From Mycoplasma sp. E35C (GTDB taxonomy: Bacteria; Bacillota_I; Bacilli_A; Mycoplasmatales; Mycoplasmoidaceae), in NCBI RefSeq assembly GCF_019873825.1, contig NZ_CP068418.1, positions 1-64,000 on the forward strand: a stretch of 64,000 nt of DNA. The letters are read 5' to 3'. The notes beneath the pieces were generated by a model, which saw nothing but the letters and a program-made list of their open reading frames with translations, was not told the DNA's origin and made no database searches. Below are positions 1-10,924 of this stretch, piece after piece. Every line of letters begins with the position of its first letter. Within the stretch, counting starts at the first letter, position 1. Made by a program: the position numbers and the translations under genes.

Positions 1-711
1 ATGATTGATGATGCTCAAATGTTAGCTTCTAGAACTAAAACAAATGAAGTATTTTTCAACATTTTCAACTCAATCGTAGATCAAAAGAAAACAGTAGTTC
101 TAACATCTGATCGTAAAATTCAACAGCTTCAAGAAAAGTTTGATGCCAGAATGATTTCTAGATTTCAAAAAGGTCTAGAAGTATTTATTGAATCGCCTAA
201 TAAACAAGATCGAATTCAAATCTTAAAACAAAAACTAAAAGAGAATTCATTAGAACACTATATCGAAGATCATATTATTGAAGAAATATCAGAATTAAGT
301 GAAGGTGATATTCGTAAAATTGAAGGTTCAGTATCAAAATTAAAATTTAGAATTTCATACAATGGAAGTTCTAAAACCAAAGAAGAAATCCTTAAAGAAT
401 TTTTAGAAAACGAAACAAATAATAAAAACTTAATTCTTTCTAAAGATCCAAAATATGTGTTTGAAAAGATCAAACATCATTTTGGTATTGATGAAGAAAC
501 AATAAAATCATCTAAAAGAAAAAACGATATAGTTCAAGCTAGACACATTTGCATGTATGTGCTGAAAAATGTTTATAACAAAAATCTAAGTCAGATTGGT
601 AAGTTGCTTAAAAAAGATCACACAACAGTTAAACACGGGATAGAAAAAATCCACGAAGAAATGCAGACTGATCCAGTTCTAAAGGACTTTATTGAAAACT
701 TTAGAAAATAA
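1..711 (+). CDS. dnaA: Chromosomal replication initiator DnaA, C-terminal part
   Basis: DnaA binds DnaA boxes at oriC and opens the duplex to start replication. The window opens inside the gene, so the N-terminal domain and Walker A are missing. The visible 236 residues begin at a Walker-B-like IDDAQ (residues 2-6), followed by a sensor-I-like LTSDR (34-38), the rest of the AAA+ domain, and the DNA-binding domain IV with its signature DHTTVKH (206-212). The match is strong. No DnaA boxes were recognised in the short gap downstream, so oriC is probably outside this window or too diverged to see. The first ATG here is internal, not a true start. Confidence 0.95.
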   Translation: MIDDAQMLASRTKTNEVFFNIFNSIVDQKKTVVLTSDRKIQQLQEKFDARMISRFQKGLEVFIESPNKQDRIQILKQKLKENSLEHYIEDHIIEEISELSEGDIRKIEGSVSKLKFRISYNGSSKTKEEILKEFLENETNNKNLILSKDPKYVFEKIKHHFGIDEETIKSSKRKNDIVQARHICMYVLKNVYNKNLSQIGKLLKKDHTTVKHGIEKIHEEMQTDPVLKDFIENFRK

Positions 712-783
712 AATAACAAAAAAGGCAAGAAAAATACTAAAATAACTAAATATATAAGAACTTTATAAAGATAGCAACATATT

Positions 784-2502
784 ATGTTGAAAATTTTATT
801 ACATAAAGCTACCAAGTCGTTCAAGTTCCATATATCAATAGTTCCATTTTTTTTATTAATCGAAAGTTTAACGACGGTATTAGTGCCGTTCTTCATTTCG
901 GATTTGATTAACTATGGAGTTTTAAAAAACGATTCAGAAGCATTACTTAAATATTCATTAATTTTATTAGCAATCGCCATCGTCGGATTTATATCTGGAT
1001 ATATTGGTGGAAGATCGATTACCATTGCTTCAGTTGAGTTTGCTAAACAGTTAAGAAGCAACATATTTGAAAGATACCAACAATTCTCATTAAAAAATAC
1101 AGATAAATTTGATAAATCAAGTATTTTAACCAGAATTACAACTGATATTAACTATATTCAGGTGGCAATTACGGCATTTAGAATGGCAATAAGAGGAATT
1201 TCAGTATTCTTATTTTCATTCATTTTAATGTTTACAACTAGCTGAAAATTAGGGTTGGCTAGTTTGGTTGTTATTCCGATCATTTTATTAGGAATCATGA
1301 TTGTTTATCGTTTGGTAATTCCTGATTACAAAAGAATTTTTAAACAATATGATGAACTAAATAAATTAACCAAAGAATCAATTTCAGGTATGCGAGTGGT
1401 TAAATCTTATAACCAACAAAATAATGAAATTGAGAAGTTTAATAAAGTCGCTAATTATATCTTTAAGAACTTCTATAAAATCGAAAGAATTAGCTCATTA
1501 ATTCAACCAATTGTGCAATTATGTATTTACATGTTATCAATTGCCATTGCTTGATTTGGCACCCAAGATATTTTAGCTGGTTCATTAAACATTGGTGATT
1601 TAACATCAGTATTAGCTTATGCTTTTCAAATGTTAATTAATTTGATGTTATTAACTTTTGTTTATGTAACGATCATTACAGCAAAACCATCAAAAGACCG
1701 TGTTATTGAGTTATTAACTGAAAAGATTGATATTAAAGATCATGAAGATGCAATCAATGTTTTAGATGATTATGATGTTGAATTCAAGAATGTTTCATTT
1801 AAATACATTGATGACAATCCACATTACAATCTAGAAAACATTAATATCAAAATTAAGAAGGGTCAAACAATCGGAATCATCGGTCCAACTGGTTCAGGTA
1901 AGACGAGTATTGTTAATCTTTTATTAAGATTATATGAACCAAATATTGGTGAAGTTTTGATTGGTAATAAACCCGTTAATCAATACGCACTAAAAACATT
2001 AAGAAACACCATTGGTGTGGTTCCGCAAAAAAATATCTTGTATTCTGGTTCGATTAAAGAGAACATCATTATGGGTAATGAAAACTATACGCAAGATGAT
2101 ATTAATAAAGCGATCAACCAAGCACAAGCTAGTGAATTTATTAATAAATTACCTAACAATATTGAATCAATTGTTGAACAAAATGGTGCGAATTTTTCTG
2201 GTGGTCAAAGACAAAGAATCTGCATTGCCAGAGCCATGATTAAAAAACCAAAAATTTTAATTTTTGACGATTCAACATCAGCACTTGATACCAGAACTGA
2301 TGCGTTGATCCAACAAAGTTTTAATAATGATTTTAAAGATGCAAGCAAGATTTTAATTTCGCAAAGAATTTCAACAATTCAGAATGCTGATTGGATTTAT
2401 GTCTTTAATAATGGACAAATTGTCAACTCAGGAACACACGAACAATTAATCCGTGAGTCTGAACTTTATCGTGAAATTAATCAATCACAAATGGAGCAAT
2501 AG
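784..2502 (+). CDS. ABC exporter half-transporter, degenerate-site subunit (MG014-like)
   Basis: A 572-residue half-transporter with an N-terminal six-helix exporter domain followed by a nucleotide-binding domain. Two in-frame TGA codons (1243 and 1552) encode Trp. Walker A is GPTGSGKT near residue 367, the signature is FSGGQRQR near 470, and Walker B reads ILIFDDS, with Asp where the catalytic Glu is expected. The next gene is a second half-transporter with canonical Walker B but an LSQGQ signature, so the two probably form a heterodimer with one degenerate ATP site. The order matches MG014-MG015 of M. genitalium. The substrate (drug, lipid or peptide) is not predictable from sequence. Confidence 0.88.
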
Positions 2503-2508
2503 TTGGTT

Positions 2509-4401
2509 ATGAAAGATAAAAAATTAAAACAAAAATACTTTAAAGAACTATTTGCTTTCATCTGAAAAAATAACAAATGAAGCATGATGATTTCATTCTG
2601 TTTTATTGTGATTGCAGCAGTTGCACTAGTATTTGTTAGTAACTTTATTAAAGACCTAGTTGATCTTTATGTTGTGCCATTATTATCTGATAAATTGCAA
2701 AATAAACCATTAGATTACACAGGGCTAATTAAGTATTTAAGTTTAGTGGCTGGGATCTTTTTATTGGGAACATTATCAACAATCATTTATGGTCAAATAA
2801 TGGCCAGAGTTACCCACATTACATTGTTTAAATTAAGAAACAATATGTATGTGCATATGCAAAGGTTGCCAATTAAATATTTTGATACAACCAAGCATGG
2901 TGACATCATGAGTTATTATACGAACGATGTAGATACGATAAGAAATTTAATTGTTCAAATTATTCCCCAAACACTACAAGCATTAGTGCAAATTGTAGCA
3001 ATATTAGTGTTCATGATTGAAATCAGTTTGATCTTAACTTTAGTTACTTTTGCACTATTAATTCCGATGGTGGTGTTCTTCATTTTCTTTGGTAAAAAAA
3101 CAAGAATTAATTTTATTGCCAATCAAAAAGAAATCGCAATCTTAAACGGGGTAATTCAAGAATACATCGAAAACCAAACAGTATCAAACTTATTTAATTA
3201 CACACCAAACGTAATTAAGAATTTTGAAAAATCAAATAATAAGCAAGCTGCTATTATGCAAAAAGCTAACGTATTAGCTTCTGTGGTTTTCCCTGTTATG
3301 TTGAACTATTCAAACGTGATTTATATCATCGTAGCCATTGTCAGTGTAGTTCTATATAACAACCCATCAACAAGAACAATATTAAATCAAGAACTAACTC
3401 CAGGTAGTATTGTTGCATTCATTTCATTGGTGCGCGCTTTTATCGGTCCTTTGGCAAATATTTCGCAAAATATTAACTTTTTTGCTCAATCTCGTGCTGG
3501 TGCTGAACGCATTTATTCAATGCTTAAACAACCTGTTGAAATCAATGAAGGTAAGATTATTCTTGATTACATTAAAAAGAACGAAAAAGGCGAATGAGTT
3601 CGTTCAGATAAATGAACAAAACAACTTGGTTGAATTTTAGATAACAACCAAATCCAACCATTCCAAGGAAAGGTTGAATTTAAGAATGTTGGTTTTTCAT
3701 ATGATGGTAAAAAACAGGTATTAAAAGATATTAATATTGATGCTTTACCTGGTGAAAAAATTGCGTTGATTGGTAAAACAGGTTCAGGTAAAACTACGAT
3801 TGCTAATTTGATTAATCGTTTTTATGATGTTAGTGAAGGTGAGATCTTATTTGATGGTTATCCGATAACCAAAGTTGATATTAATTCGATTCGTAAAACT
3901 GTTGGTATTGTTTTACAATCAACCGATTTATTCAGTGGCACGATCCGTGAAAATATTGCTTATGGAAATAAAGAAGCAAGTTTAGATGACATTATTGAAG
4001 CTGCAAAATTAGCTAACGCTCACGATTTTATTATGAGCTTACCCCAAGAGTATGACACTTATATTACCAACAACGGTGAAGGGTTATCTCAAGGTCAAAA
4101 ACAATTGCTAGCAATTGCCAGAGTTAGTTTAATGAATCCATCAATCATGGTGTTAGATGAAGCAACATCTAATATTGATAGCCGCACAGAAAAGATTATT
4201 AAAAAATCAATGGATAAATTGATGGAAAATCGAACAACATTTGCTATCGCACACCGATTATCAACAATTAAGAATTCAAATAAAATTTTAGTTATCCAAG
4301 AAGGTCAGATTGTTGAACGTGGTAATCACGAAGAATTAATTGCCAAAAAAGGATTATATGAATCATTCTATCATTCTTCATTTAACGAAGAAATGGATTA
4401 A
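2509..4401 (+). CDS. ABC exporter half-transporter, catalytic-site subunit (MG015-like)
   Basis: A 630-residue exporter subunit starting 6 nt after the previous gene; the ATG at 2509 is preferred over the internal 2584 because the frame is open through two TGA (Trp) codons and adds a typical cytosolic N-terminus. It has an N-terminal membrane domain, then Walker A GKTGSGKTT (about 422-430), signature LSQGQKQL (about 526) and canonical Walker B MVLDEATS. The H-loop sits in IAHRLST. The intact Glu complements the Asp in the partner's Walker B. It is co-transcribed with its partner; substrate unknown. Confidence 0.88.
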
Positions 4402-4417
4402 GAAAGCTAAAATTTTG

Positions 4418-4459
4418 TATAATTATATAAATCAATATCAAGCGTTGCTTGGTATTTTT
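4418..4459 (+). promoter_or_regulatory. Promoter -10 and terminator-like hairpin in the rpmH leader
   Basis: A TATAAT lies at 4418-4423. About 12 nt further on is a 9-bp stem (4435-4443 with 4447-4455, one G-T pair, 3-nt loop) followed by TTTT. The hairpin may terminate the upstream exporter operon, or act as an attenuator if transcription starts just after this -10. A second possible -10 (TATATT, 4467-4472) lies beyond the hairpin, 11 nt from the rpmH ATG. No experimental start is known to me. Confidence 0.5.
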
Positions 4460-4483
4460 AATATCGTATATTTGTAAATAGCT

Positions 4484-4633
4484 ATGAAAAGAACATACCA
4501 ACCAAATAAAAGAAAACGAGCTAAAACACACGGTTTTAGAGCAAGAATGTCTACTGCTAGTGGTAGAGCTGTATTAGCTGCTAGAAAAAGAAAAGGTAGA
4601 CACGTTTTAACTGTTTCTGACGAAGCTAGATAG
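4484..4633 (+). CDS. rpmH: 50S ribosomal protein L34
   Basis: A 49-residue, highly basic protein matching L34 along its whole length: it opens [20 protein letters not shown] and ends in the usual [12 protein letters not shown]-like tail. L34 is a small 23S-binding protein of the large subunit. It is followed after 18 nt by rnpA, the near-universal rpmH-rnpA-yidC order close to bacterial origins. Confidence 0.97.
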   Translation: MKRTYQPNKRKRAKTHGFRARMSTASGRAVLAARKRKGRHVLTVSDEAR

Positions 4634-4651
4634 TATTATCTACATTTTTTA

Positions 4652-5005
4652 ATGAAAAGAAAACATAGTTTAAAAAAGGTTACTTCTTTTCTAGAAATCG
4701 TCAAAACTAAAAGTAAATATTATTCGAAAAACTACATAATATATGCTAATAAAAACAACGAATCCTTAATGAAAGTAGGGATTGTTGTGCCTAAAAAACT
4801 CTTTGCTAAAGCTGTTGTTCGCAACAAAATTAAACGTCAAGTCAGAACCTTTTTTGACGACTTTAAAGACTTTAACAAAGGTTTAAATTTATTAGTTAAA
4901 ATTAATAATACAAATTTTTTAACGAATAATTATCAAACCAATAAGCAAGAATTTTTTGATTCTTACAAAAGGTTAACCCATAAATTTAAAACTAATTTAA
5001 TGTAA
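4652..5005 (+). CDS. rnpA: Ribonuclease P protein component
   Basis: A 117-residue basic protein, normal for the family. RnpA assists the RNase P RNA in cutting the 5' leader from pre-tRNAs. The family RNR core appears as AVVRNKIKRQVR (about residues 54-65), preceded by the KVGIVVPKK strand. Its TAA stop overlaps the ATG of yidC by one base, implying translational coupling. The RNase P RNA gene is not in this window. Confidence 0.95.
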   Translation: MKRKHSLKKVTSFLEIVKTKSKYYSKNYIIYANKNNESLMKVGIVVPKKLFAKAVVRNKIKRQVRTFFDDFKDFNKGLNLLVKINNTNFLTNNYQTNKQEFFDSYKRLTHKFKTNLM

Positions 5006-6156
5006 TGAGTAAATTGCGTTCAGAAATTATTAGTCAGTCGTTTAATCCTTTCTGGAGTGCTGCGACAGTAAAAGAACGATCAAGGATTAATCCAAATGTT
5101 AAAAAAGGTTTTCAGTTCATCTGAAAGGTTTTTAAGATTTGTGCATTTTTATTCATACTTGTTATTGGTTTATGGGGTTGTACACAATTTTATGCAGAAC
5201 CATGAACTGTATCTAATCCAAAGATTGGTGTTGGTTTAGAAATTGGTTACAACTACGGAACTACTGGGGATTATCGTTATGATTTAGCGTCAAGTAATAA
5301 CGGAGCATACTTTAACTTTAGTGAATATTCATTAAGTTATGGACCGTTCTTAGCTTGATTAGTGTGACCAGCTACCCAAATTGTTTTACCAATTCTTTAT
5401 GGAACAAGAGTTCCATTAGGACAAGGTGTAGATTTAGGATTTAACACTATTTTAGGAATTGTTACTTTATTATTCATTATTCGTTTATTAACAATCGGGA
5501 TTACTTTAAACTCAAGTTTAAATACCGAGCGGATGGGTGAAGTTCAAGGTAAGATTGCTGAAATCAATGCTAAGTATAAGAATGCAAATGATCCGCAGTC
5601 TAAAAAAATGAAGCAAATAGAAATGATGCAGTTGTATAAAAAACACAAGATTAAACCAACTGCGTTATTCGTGCAAGCATTTGTAACAATGCCGATCTTC
5701 TTAATTGTTTATAAGATGGTAACTTTAACAAGACCAGTTAAGGCAACAATCTTATTCACAATTTGGGACCTATCATTAACACCAGGAACACAATTGATTT
5801 CTGGATTTACTCAAAACTGAGTTTATTTAATCTTCATTTTATTGGTAATTCCAATGCAAATTATTTCGCAATGATTACCACAAAGATGAGCATCTAAACG
5901 TAATAGAAATGCTAAAACCACATCACAAAAAGGTTTAGAACAATTAAAGAAAACAAGAAGATTCCAATGAATTATGATCATTGTATTCTCAATCTTCCCA
6001 GTTCTTACTCCTTCTGCTGTTGGTTTATACTGGTTTTTAAACTCAATATTTACAATTATGCAATCTTACCTAACTCACGTGATCATCATGAAGCGTAGAC
6101 AACGGGTAAAAACAATTTCAAAACTAGATCAAATTCTTAACCGTGCACTTGATTAA
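5005..6156 (+). CDS. yidC: Membrane protein insertase YidC
   Basis: YidC inserts and folds membrane proteins, alone or with SecYEG. The 383-residue product needs TGA as Trp at many positions. It has an N-terminal membrane segment, a periplasmic-type loop, a cluster of later membrane helices, and the conserved cytoplasmic stretch around residues 177-200 (ERMGEVQGKIAEINAKYK, then MKQIEMMQLYKKH). The ATG at 5005 overlaps the rnpA stop, and the end overlaps the ksgA start by 14 nt. Position after rpmH-rnpA supports the call. Confidence 0.93.
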
Positions 6157-6946
6157 TAAGGTTAATCACTTTTTAAAAAATAATGAATTTGCTCCTTCCA
6201 AAGAACGGGGTCAAAACTTTTTAATAGATAGTAATGTTATTAACAAAATTGTTGAAACTGTTAATAAGACTAACCCTTCAAAAGTTTTAGAAATCGGACC
6301 AGGATTAGGTGCAATAAGCGACTTATTAATTAAAGAATATAAAGATAATTATCAAGCAATTGAACTAGATAAAAAGCTATTTCATTATTTAAATGAATCA
6401 ATTTTAAAAGATCAAATTGTTCATGCTGATGCATTAGAAATCGAATGGAATCAATTGTTTGATGATTTAGGCAACAACCCAGTAATGGTTGGTAATTTAC
6501 CTTATAACATCTCATCTAAGTTGATTAAAAAATTCATTTTATCAAACTATAAATACGCAGTTATTATGGTGCAAAAAGAGATGGCTAATAGATTGTTGGC
6601 TAAAATTAATGCCAAAGACTATTCATCATTCAGCGTGTTTTGCCAATACTATTTAAATGTTAATAAAGCATTTGAAATTAATGAAAATTCATTTATTCCA
6701 AAACCAAAAATTAAATCAACTTTATTACTTTTAGAAAAAAAAGACATATCTTTTAATGAAGGATATGAAAAGTTTTTAAAACTAATATTCTTACAACGCA
6801 GGAAGACCATTACTAACAACTTAAAAACTCATTATAATCTTGAACAAATCAAACAAAGTTTAAAGCAACTTAATTTACAAGAATCAGCTAGAGCTCAAGA
6901 GTTAAGTGATCAACAACTATTTAGGTTATATGAAGCATTATCGTAG
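6143..6946 (+). CDS. ksgA: 16S rRNA dimethyladenosine transferase KsgA/RsmA
   Basis: A SAM-dependent enzyme that dimethylates the two adjacent adenosines in the 16S 3' end hairpin. The SAM motif VLEIGPGLGAIS is near residues 49-60 and the catalytic motif NLPYNIS is clear, with QNFLID at the N-terminus. The proposed start is a GTG at 6143 inside the end of yidC; no in-frame ATG lies before the conserved KERGQNFL. Length 267 is typical. Its 3' end overlaps ispE by 17 nt. Confidence 0.93.
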   Translation: MHLINKVNHFLKNNEFAPSKERGQNFLIDSNVINKIVETVNKTNPSKVLEIGPGLGAISDLLIKEYKDNYQAIELDKKLFHYLNESILKDQIVHADALEIEWNQLFDDLGNNPVMVGNLPYNISSKLIKKFILSNYKYAVIMVQKEMANRLLAKINAKDYSSFSVFCQYYLNVNKAFEINENSFIPKPKIKSTLLLLEKKDISFNEGYEKFLKLIFLQRRKTITNNLKTHYNLEQIKQSLKQLNLQESARAQELSDQQLFRLYEALS

Positions 6947-7649
6947 TTATGCCAAAGCTAATTTTTATTTAAAGATTAACGATTATAGCGAACAGATAAA
7001 AAAGCATAAATTAACTTCTAAATTAGTTTTGATTGATCAATATTATGATGATATTTATTTAACAAAAGCTAATACAACCCAAATTAAATATGAAAACGCC
7101 AATCAAGAAATTCTTAATTTTCAGGACGACATCTTATTAAGAACTAAGCATTTTTTAGAATCCAAATTGAACCAAGAATTTAATTTTAATGCAAAGGTTA
7201 TTAAAAGAATTCCAACACTTGCTGGCTTAGGTTCTGGATCTAGCAATGCAGCTATTCTGATTAAATGAATTTATCAAGAATACAAAATTAACAACCAAAT
7301 TTCATATTACGAAATTGCTACTGAATTAGGTAGTGACATTCCATTTTTCTTATCTGGATATGATTGCGCCATTATCAAAAACTTTGGTGATCAAATAATT
7401 GCTTCAGATATTTCAGGATACAAATTTGCTTCTTTTGTTTTTAACAAACAAAAACCAAGCACCAAAGAAATTTTTAGATTATTAGACCACACAAAAATAA
7501 ATGTTAATGACATTAATGATTTAGAAAAACCGTTTTTTAAATTATTTCCAGAATTATACGAATCTTTTATTAAATTAAAAAAACCTAACAACCATGTATT
7601 GCTTTCAGGAGCAGGTAGCAGTTTTGTAATCTTTGAAAAATTAAATTAA
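6930..7649 (+). CDS. ispE: 4-diphosphocytidyl-2-C-methyl-D-erythritol kinase (IspE)
   Basis: IspE phosphorylates CDP-methylerythritol in the non-mevalonate (MEP) isoprenoid pathway. The 239-residue protein has the GHMP-kinase ATP loop PTLAGLGSGSSNAA (residues about 92-105), the N-terminal AKANFYLKI strand, a later LGSDIPFFLSG and a C-terminal LLSGAGSSF. I chose the ATG at 6930, giving the typical MKHYRSYAKANFYL start, over an upstream GTG at 6906. One TGA (7266) encodes Trp. ispF lies at 21.6 kb, supporting the pathway assignment over other GHMP kinases. Confidence 0.87.
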
Positions 7650-7666
7650 ACAAAAAATAAACTAAA

Positions 7667-7672
7667 TATAAT
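7667..7672 (+). promoter_or_regulatory. Probable argS -10 element
   Basis: A perfect TATAAT stands 26 nt before the argS start codon in the short gap after ispE. No convincing -35 hexamer was seen, which is usual for mycoplasma promoters. It implies a 5' leader of about 20 nt. Confidence 0.5.
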
Positions 7673-7698
7673 AAGCATAAGTAATAGACAGGTCTTCT

Positions 7699-9348
7699 AT
7701 GATATTTAAAAAGATAAAAGAAAGTATTAATCAAGCATTAACTCAACTTGGTTTTAGTACACAAAATGATTATTTAATTCAACAAACAAAAAACATTAAA
7801 TTTGGTGATTTTAGTACGAATATTGCGATGGTTTTAACAAAAGATGTTAAGAAATCACCAGAAGAAATTGCTAATTTAATTATTGAAAAAATTGATCAAA
7901 AAGCCTTCGATAAAATTACTTTTTCTAAACCTGGATTTATTAACTTCTTTTTAAGCAATGAAGATAAATATAAAGTAATTGAACAACTACAAGATCCAAA
8001 TTATCAAGTAGAAAAATTACCTGAAAAAGATCGCGATTCAATTAACATTGAATTTGTTTCAGCTAACCCAACAGGATTCTTACACTTAGGACATGTTCGT
8101 AATGCGTTTACTGGTGATGTTTTGGGTAACATCATGCGTGCAGTGGGTCATAAAGTTGTTAAAGAATATTGGATTAATGACTTAGGGAACCAAGTTTCGT
8201 TATTTGCGTTATCAGTAATTATTCGTTATTTAGAAAAACTTGGTGTTGATAAATATAAGATGCCAGAAGATTCATACCACGGTAAAGAACCGTTCTTTGT
8301 AGCTGATGAATTAATTAAAGAATTTGGCGATAAATATAAAGATATTGAAATTGCTAACAACAAGATTGCTGATGAAAAACTTCGTAAAGAATTAATCACA
8401 TATTGTACGCAAAAAATGCTAGATTTCATTAAGCACGATCTAGCTTTAATTGGTGTGCATATGGAAGTTTGAACTAGTGAAAAAACTGTTTATGGTTCGG
8501 GAACTTTAACTAAATTATTAGATAACCAATTAAAGAAACACACATACACAAAAGATGGTGCTTTATGATTAAGAACAACAGATCGTGGTGATGATAAAGA
8601 CCGTGTTATCTTTAAAGAAAATGGTGATCCAACATATTTTGGAACCGATATTGCCAACCACTATTTAAAATTTGACCGTGGCTTTAATAAATTAATTAAT
8701 GTTTGGGGTGCTGATCACTTTGGACATATTGCAAGAACAACATGTGCCGCTGAATTAACAGGTGTTAAAGAAGGCAACTTCATTGTTGTATTAATTGAAA
8801 TGGTTAAATTATTGAAAGATGGTAAGGAAATTAAATTCTCAAAACGTCTAGGTAATGCAATTAGTATTCCAGATATGCTTGAATTCTTATCAGTAGATGC
8901 TGCAAGATGATTTATTCTTAATCAATCTGCAACTAGCGGCATTAATATTGATGTTGAAATTACTAATAAAAAAGATAGTTCTAACCCTGTATATTATGTT
9001 CAATATGCTCACGCAAGAATTCATAAGTTATTAAGTAAATCTGGTTCAATTGATTATTCAAAAGTTGATGTAAATTTACTTAATTCAGAAGTTGAAAGAA
9101 GCATCATTAACCATTTAGCAAGCTTTAAACACTACATCCACAATGTTTCATCAACATATGAAATAAACAAATTATTAACATTTGTTTATGTTTTATCAAA
9201 AGACTTCCACAGCTGATACAATTCACATGAAGTTTTAAATCAAGATGAAAAAACTAAGAATACAAGACTAGCACTTGCTAAAGCAATACAAATACAGATT
9301 AAATATTTATTAAGATTATTTGGTATTAATGCCCCAGAACAAATGTAA
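7699..9348 (+). CDS. argS: Arginyl-tRNA synthetase
   Basis: Class I synthetase charging tRNA-Arg with arginine. The 549-residue protein shows the family motif SANPTGFLHLGHVRNAF (HIGH-type HLGH), then the KMSK-type loop FSKRLGN, and the C-terminal helical anticodon-binding domain. Several TGA codons encode Trp, the first at 8470. The N-terminal Add1 domain (about residues 1-100) is present. Length is normal. The nuclease gene follows after 7 nt and may be cotranscribed. Confidence 0.96.
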
Positions 9349-9355
9349 TTAGCTA

Positions 9356-10516
9356 ATGAGCAGGCCTAAACAAACAACACAAAAGAACAACAAAAAGTTA
9401 GTATTAGCAATTATTTTATTGGTATTAATTATTGTTATTGGAATTGGCGGATATTTCGTTTATACGAGATATTTTGCTAAAAACAAAACACAAACAGATC
9501 CTTCACATAATCATTTAGATCTTATAGATCCAAATGATCCCAACCAAAATAATCAACCAGTTGTTAATCAAAATACTTATAAAAAAGTTGGTGATTTAAG
9601 AATTTTAGCTTGAAATGTTCTTAATTTTGGTCACAAAGCTTCGCTTGATAGCAATAAGTTTATTAACATCTCAAAAACCATTAAATTAAGTAATGCTGAT
9701 GTTGTTGGTTTGGTGGAAATTAATTACAATGATCAACAAATAGTTGAGAATTTAACTAATAGTTTAGGCTCATCATGAAGTTACACATTCAGTGGTGAAA
9801 ATTATAATAGCAAGTTTCCTAATTCAAAAGAATCGGTTGCTATTCTTTATAAAAAAGACATAGTTGAACCACTACAAACAGGTTCTATTAATCCAAATAA
9901 CATCTACACTAGACCGCTTTGATATACAAAGTTTAAGACCAAACAAGATAATTATGAGTTTATATCAATGTTTGGTCACTTTGATGCTCCTGGTGCTAAT
10001 AAAAATAATGATGAAACCAAAGGTCCTAACAATCAAGGAAGTCAAGAAATTTTAGAAGCAAAAACTGTATCAACTATATTTAAAGAATTAAAAGAAAAAT
10101 ATCCAGAAACTGATATAGTTGGTTATGCTGATACTAATATCAAAGAAGAAAATAATAACTTATTTGATTCGTCTGAATATCAATTAAATTACATTGATTT
10201 TAATGATAATAAAGAGAAATATAAAACTTCATTAGGAACTAAGAATAATTATTCAAACACATATGACAAATGATTTGTTTATGATGCTAAGAATAGTAAT
10301 ATTCTAAGAAAAAGCGAAATTCCATATAAGATTGATATTATCAATGCTTTTAGAGATAAAATTTGAGACAGAGAACAAAGCTTAAATGGTTGAAAAGCTA
10401 GCCATCCAAACGCAACAAAACTACCAACAGATTTTCAAATTATTCGAAATGTTTCAGACCACGCACCAATAATTTTAGATATCAATTATAAGACCCAAAA
10501 CACTGTTGATAATTAA
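9356..10516 (+). CDS. Membrane-anchored DNase I-like nuclease (MnuA-type EEP family), intact copy
   Basis: A 386-residue protein with one N-terminal membrane segment (about residues 17-39), a polar N/P/Q-rich linker and an endonuclease/exonuclease/phosphatase domain. Visible motifs are ILAWNVLNFG, the metal-binding Glu in VGLVEIN, GHFDAPG, YADTN at the usual GDxN position (Ala for Gly) and the terminal SDHAPI. Such proteins act at the mycoplasma surface to degrade host DNA for nucleotide salvage, as described for MnuA of M. pulmonis. TGA codons at 9611 and later encode Trp. A closely similar but broken paralog follows. Nuclease activity is inferred. Confidence 0.82.
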
Positions 10517-10565
10517 TTGATTTAATGCTTATAAAACAATGATTATTTAACTAAAATAAAGACTT

Positions 10566-10597
10566 AAATATCTAGCAGCTAGTTAGATATTTTTTTA
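10566..10597 (+). terminator. Rho-independent terminator after the first nuclease
   Basis: A 9-bp perfect stem (10566-10574 with 10584-10592), 9-nt loop and a run of T follow the intact nuclease gene by 49 nt. Confidence 0.8.
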
Positions 10598-10924
10598 TGA
10601 TCACAAACATTTAAATAAAAACTAACTCTATTTTGTAATTTTTATAAAAAGACATATTAATTTCCTTTATTTTAAAGGGTTTTATGCTTAAAATAGCTTG
10701 ATTTTAGATACAAAAAAATAAGTCTATTAATAAAAAAATAAATATTTTAAAAATGGCTTTTTTATCTTATAAATCAACGAAATTAAAATCATTTAAGCTT
10801 ATTTATGAACCTATCCAACTTAAATCATTTAAAAACCTTAAAAACATTATCCTTAAATCTTGTTAAAATCAAAACGTCAAGTTAGCAAATCGCTAATTTG
10901 ATTAGTCAAACAAGGGGCAATAAA
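10598..10924. other. AT-rich gap between the two nuclease genes
   Basis: Very A/T-rich with no credible ORF. It contains a weak 6-bp hairpin (10664-10678) and an 11-base direct repeat AAATCATTTAA at about 10786 and 10822. A possible Shine-Dalgarno AAGGGG lies 13-16 nt before the start at 10925. The promoter of the second nuclease must lie here, but I cannot place it with confidence. Confidence 0.4.

Noticed and set aside
270-473. Minus-strand frame inside dnaA, and many like it opposite real genes
   Set aside because: They mirror strong coding frames on the other strand, have poor composition and no context. Treated as shadows.
712-783. Possible oriC with DnaA boxes after dnaA
   Set aside because: No good TTATCCACA-like boxes were seen in 72 nt; the origin is likely upstream of the window.
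2012-2239. Plus-strand frame inside the first ABC half-transporter
   Set aside because: It lies out of frame across the signature region of a conserved ATPase domain; chance open frame.
10664-10678. Second terminator after the first nuclease
   Set aside because: Only a 6-bp A/T-rich stem with a 3-nt loop; a better terminator lies at 10566-10597.
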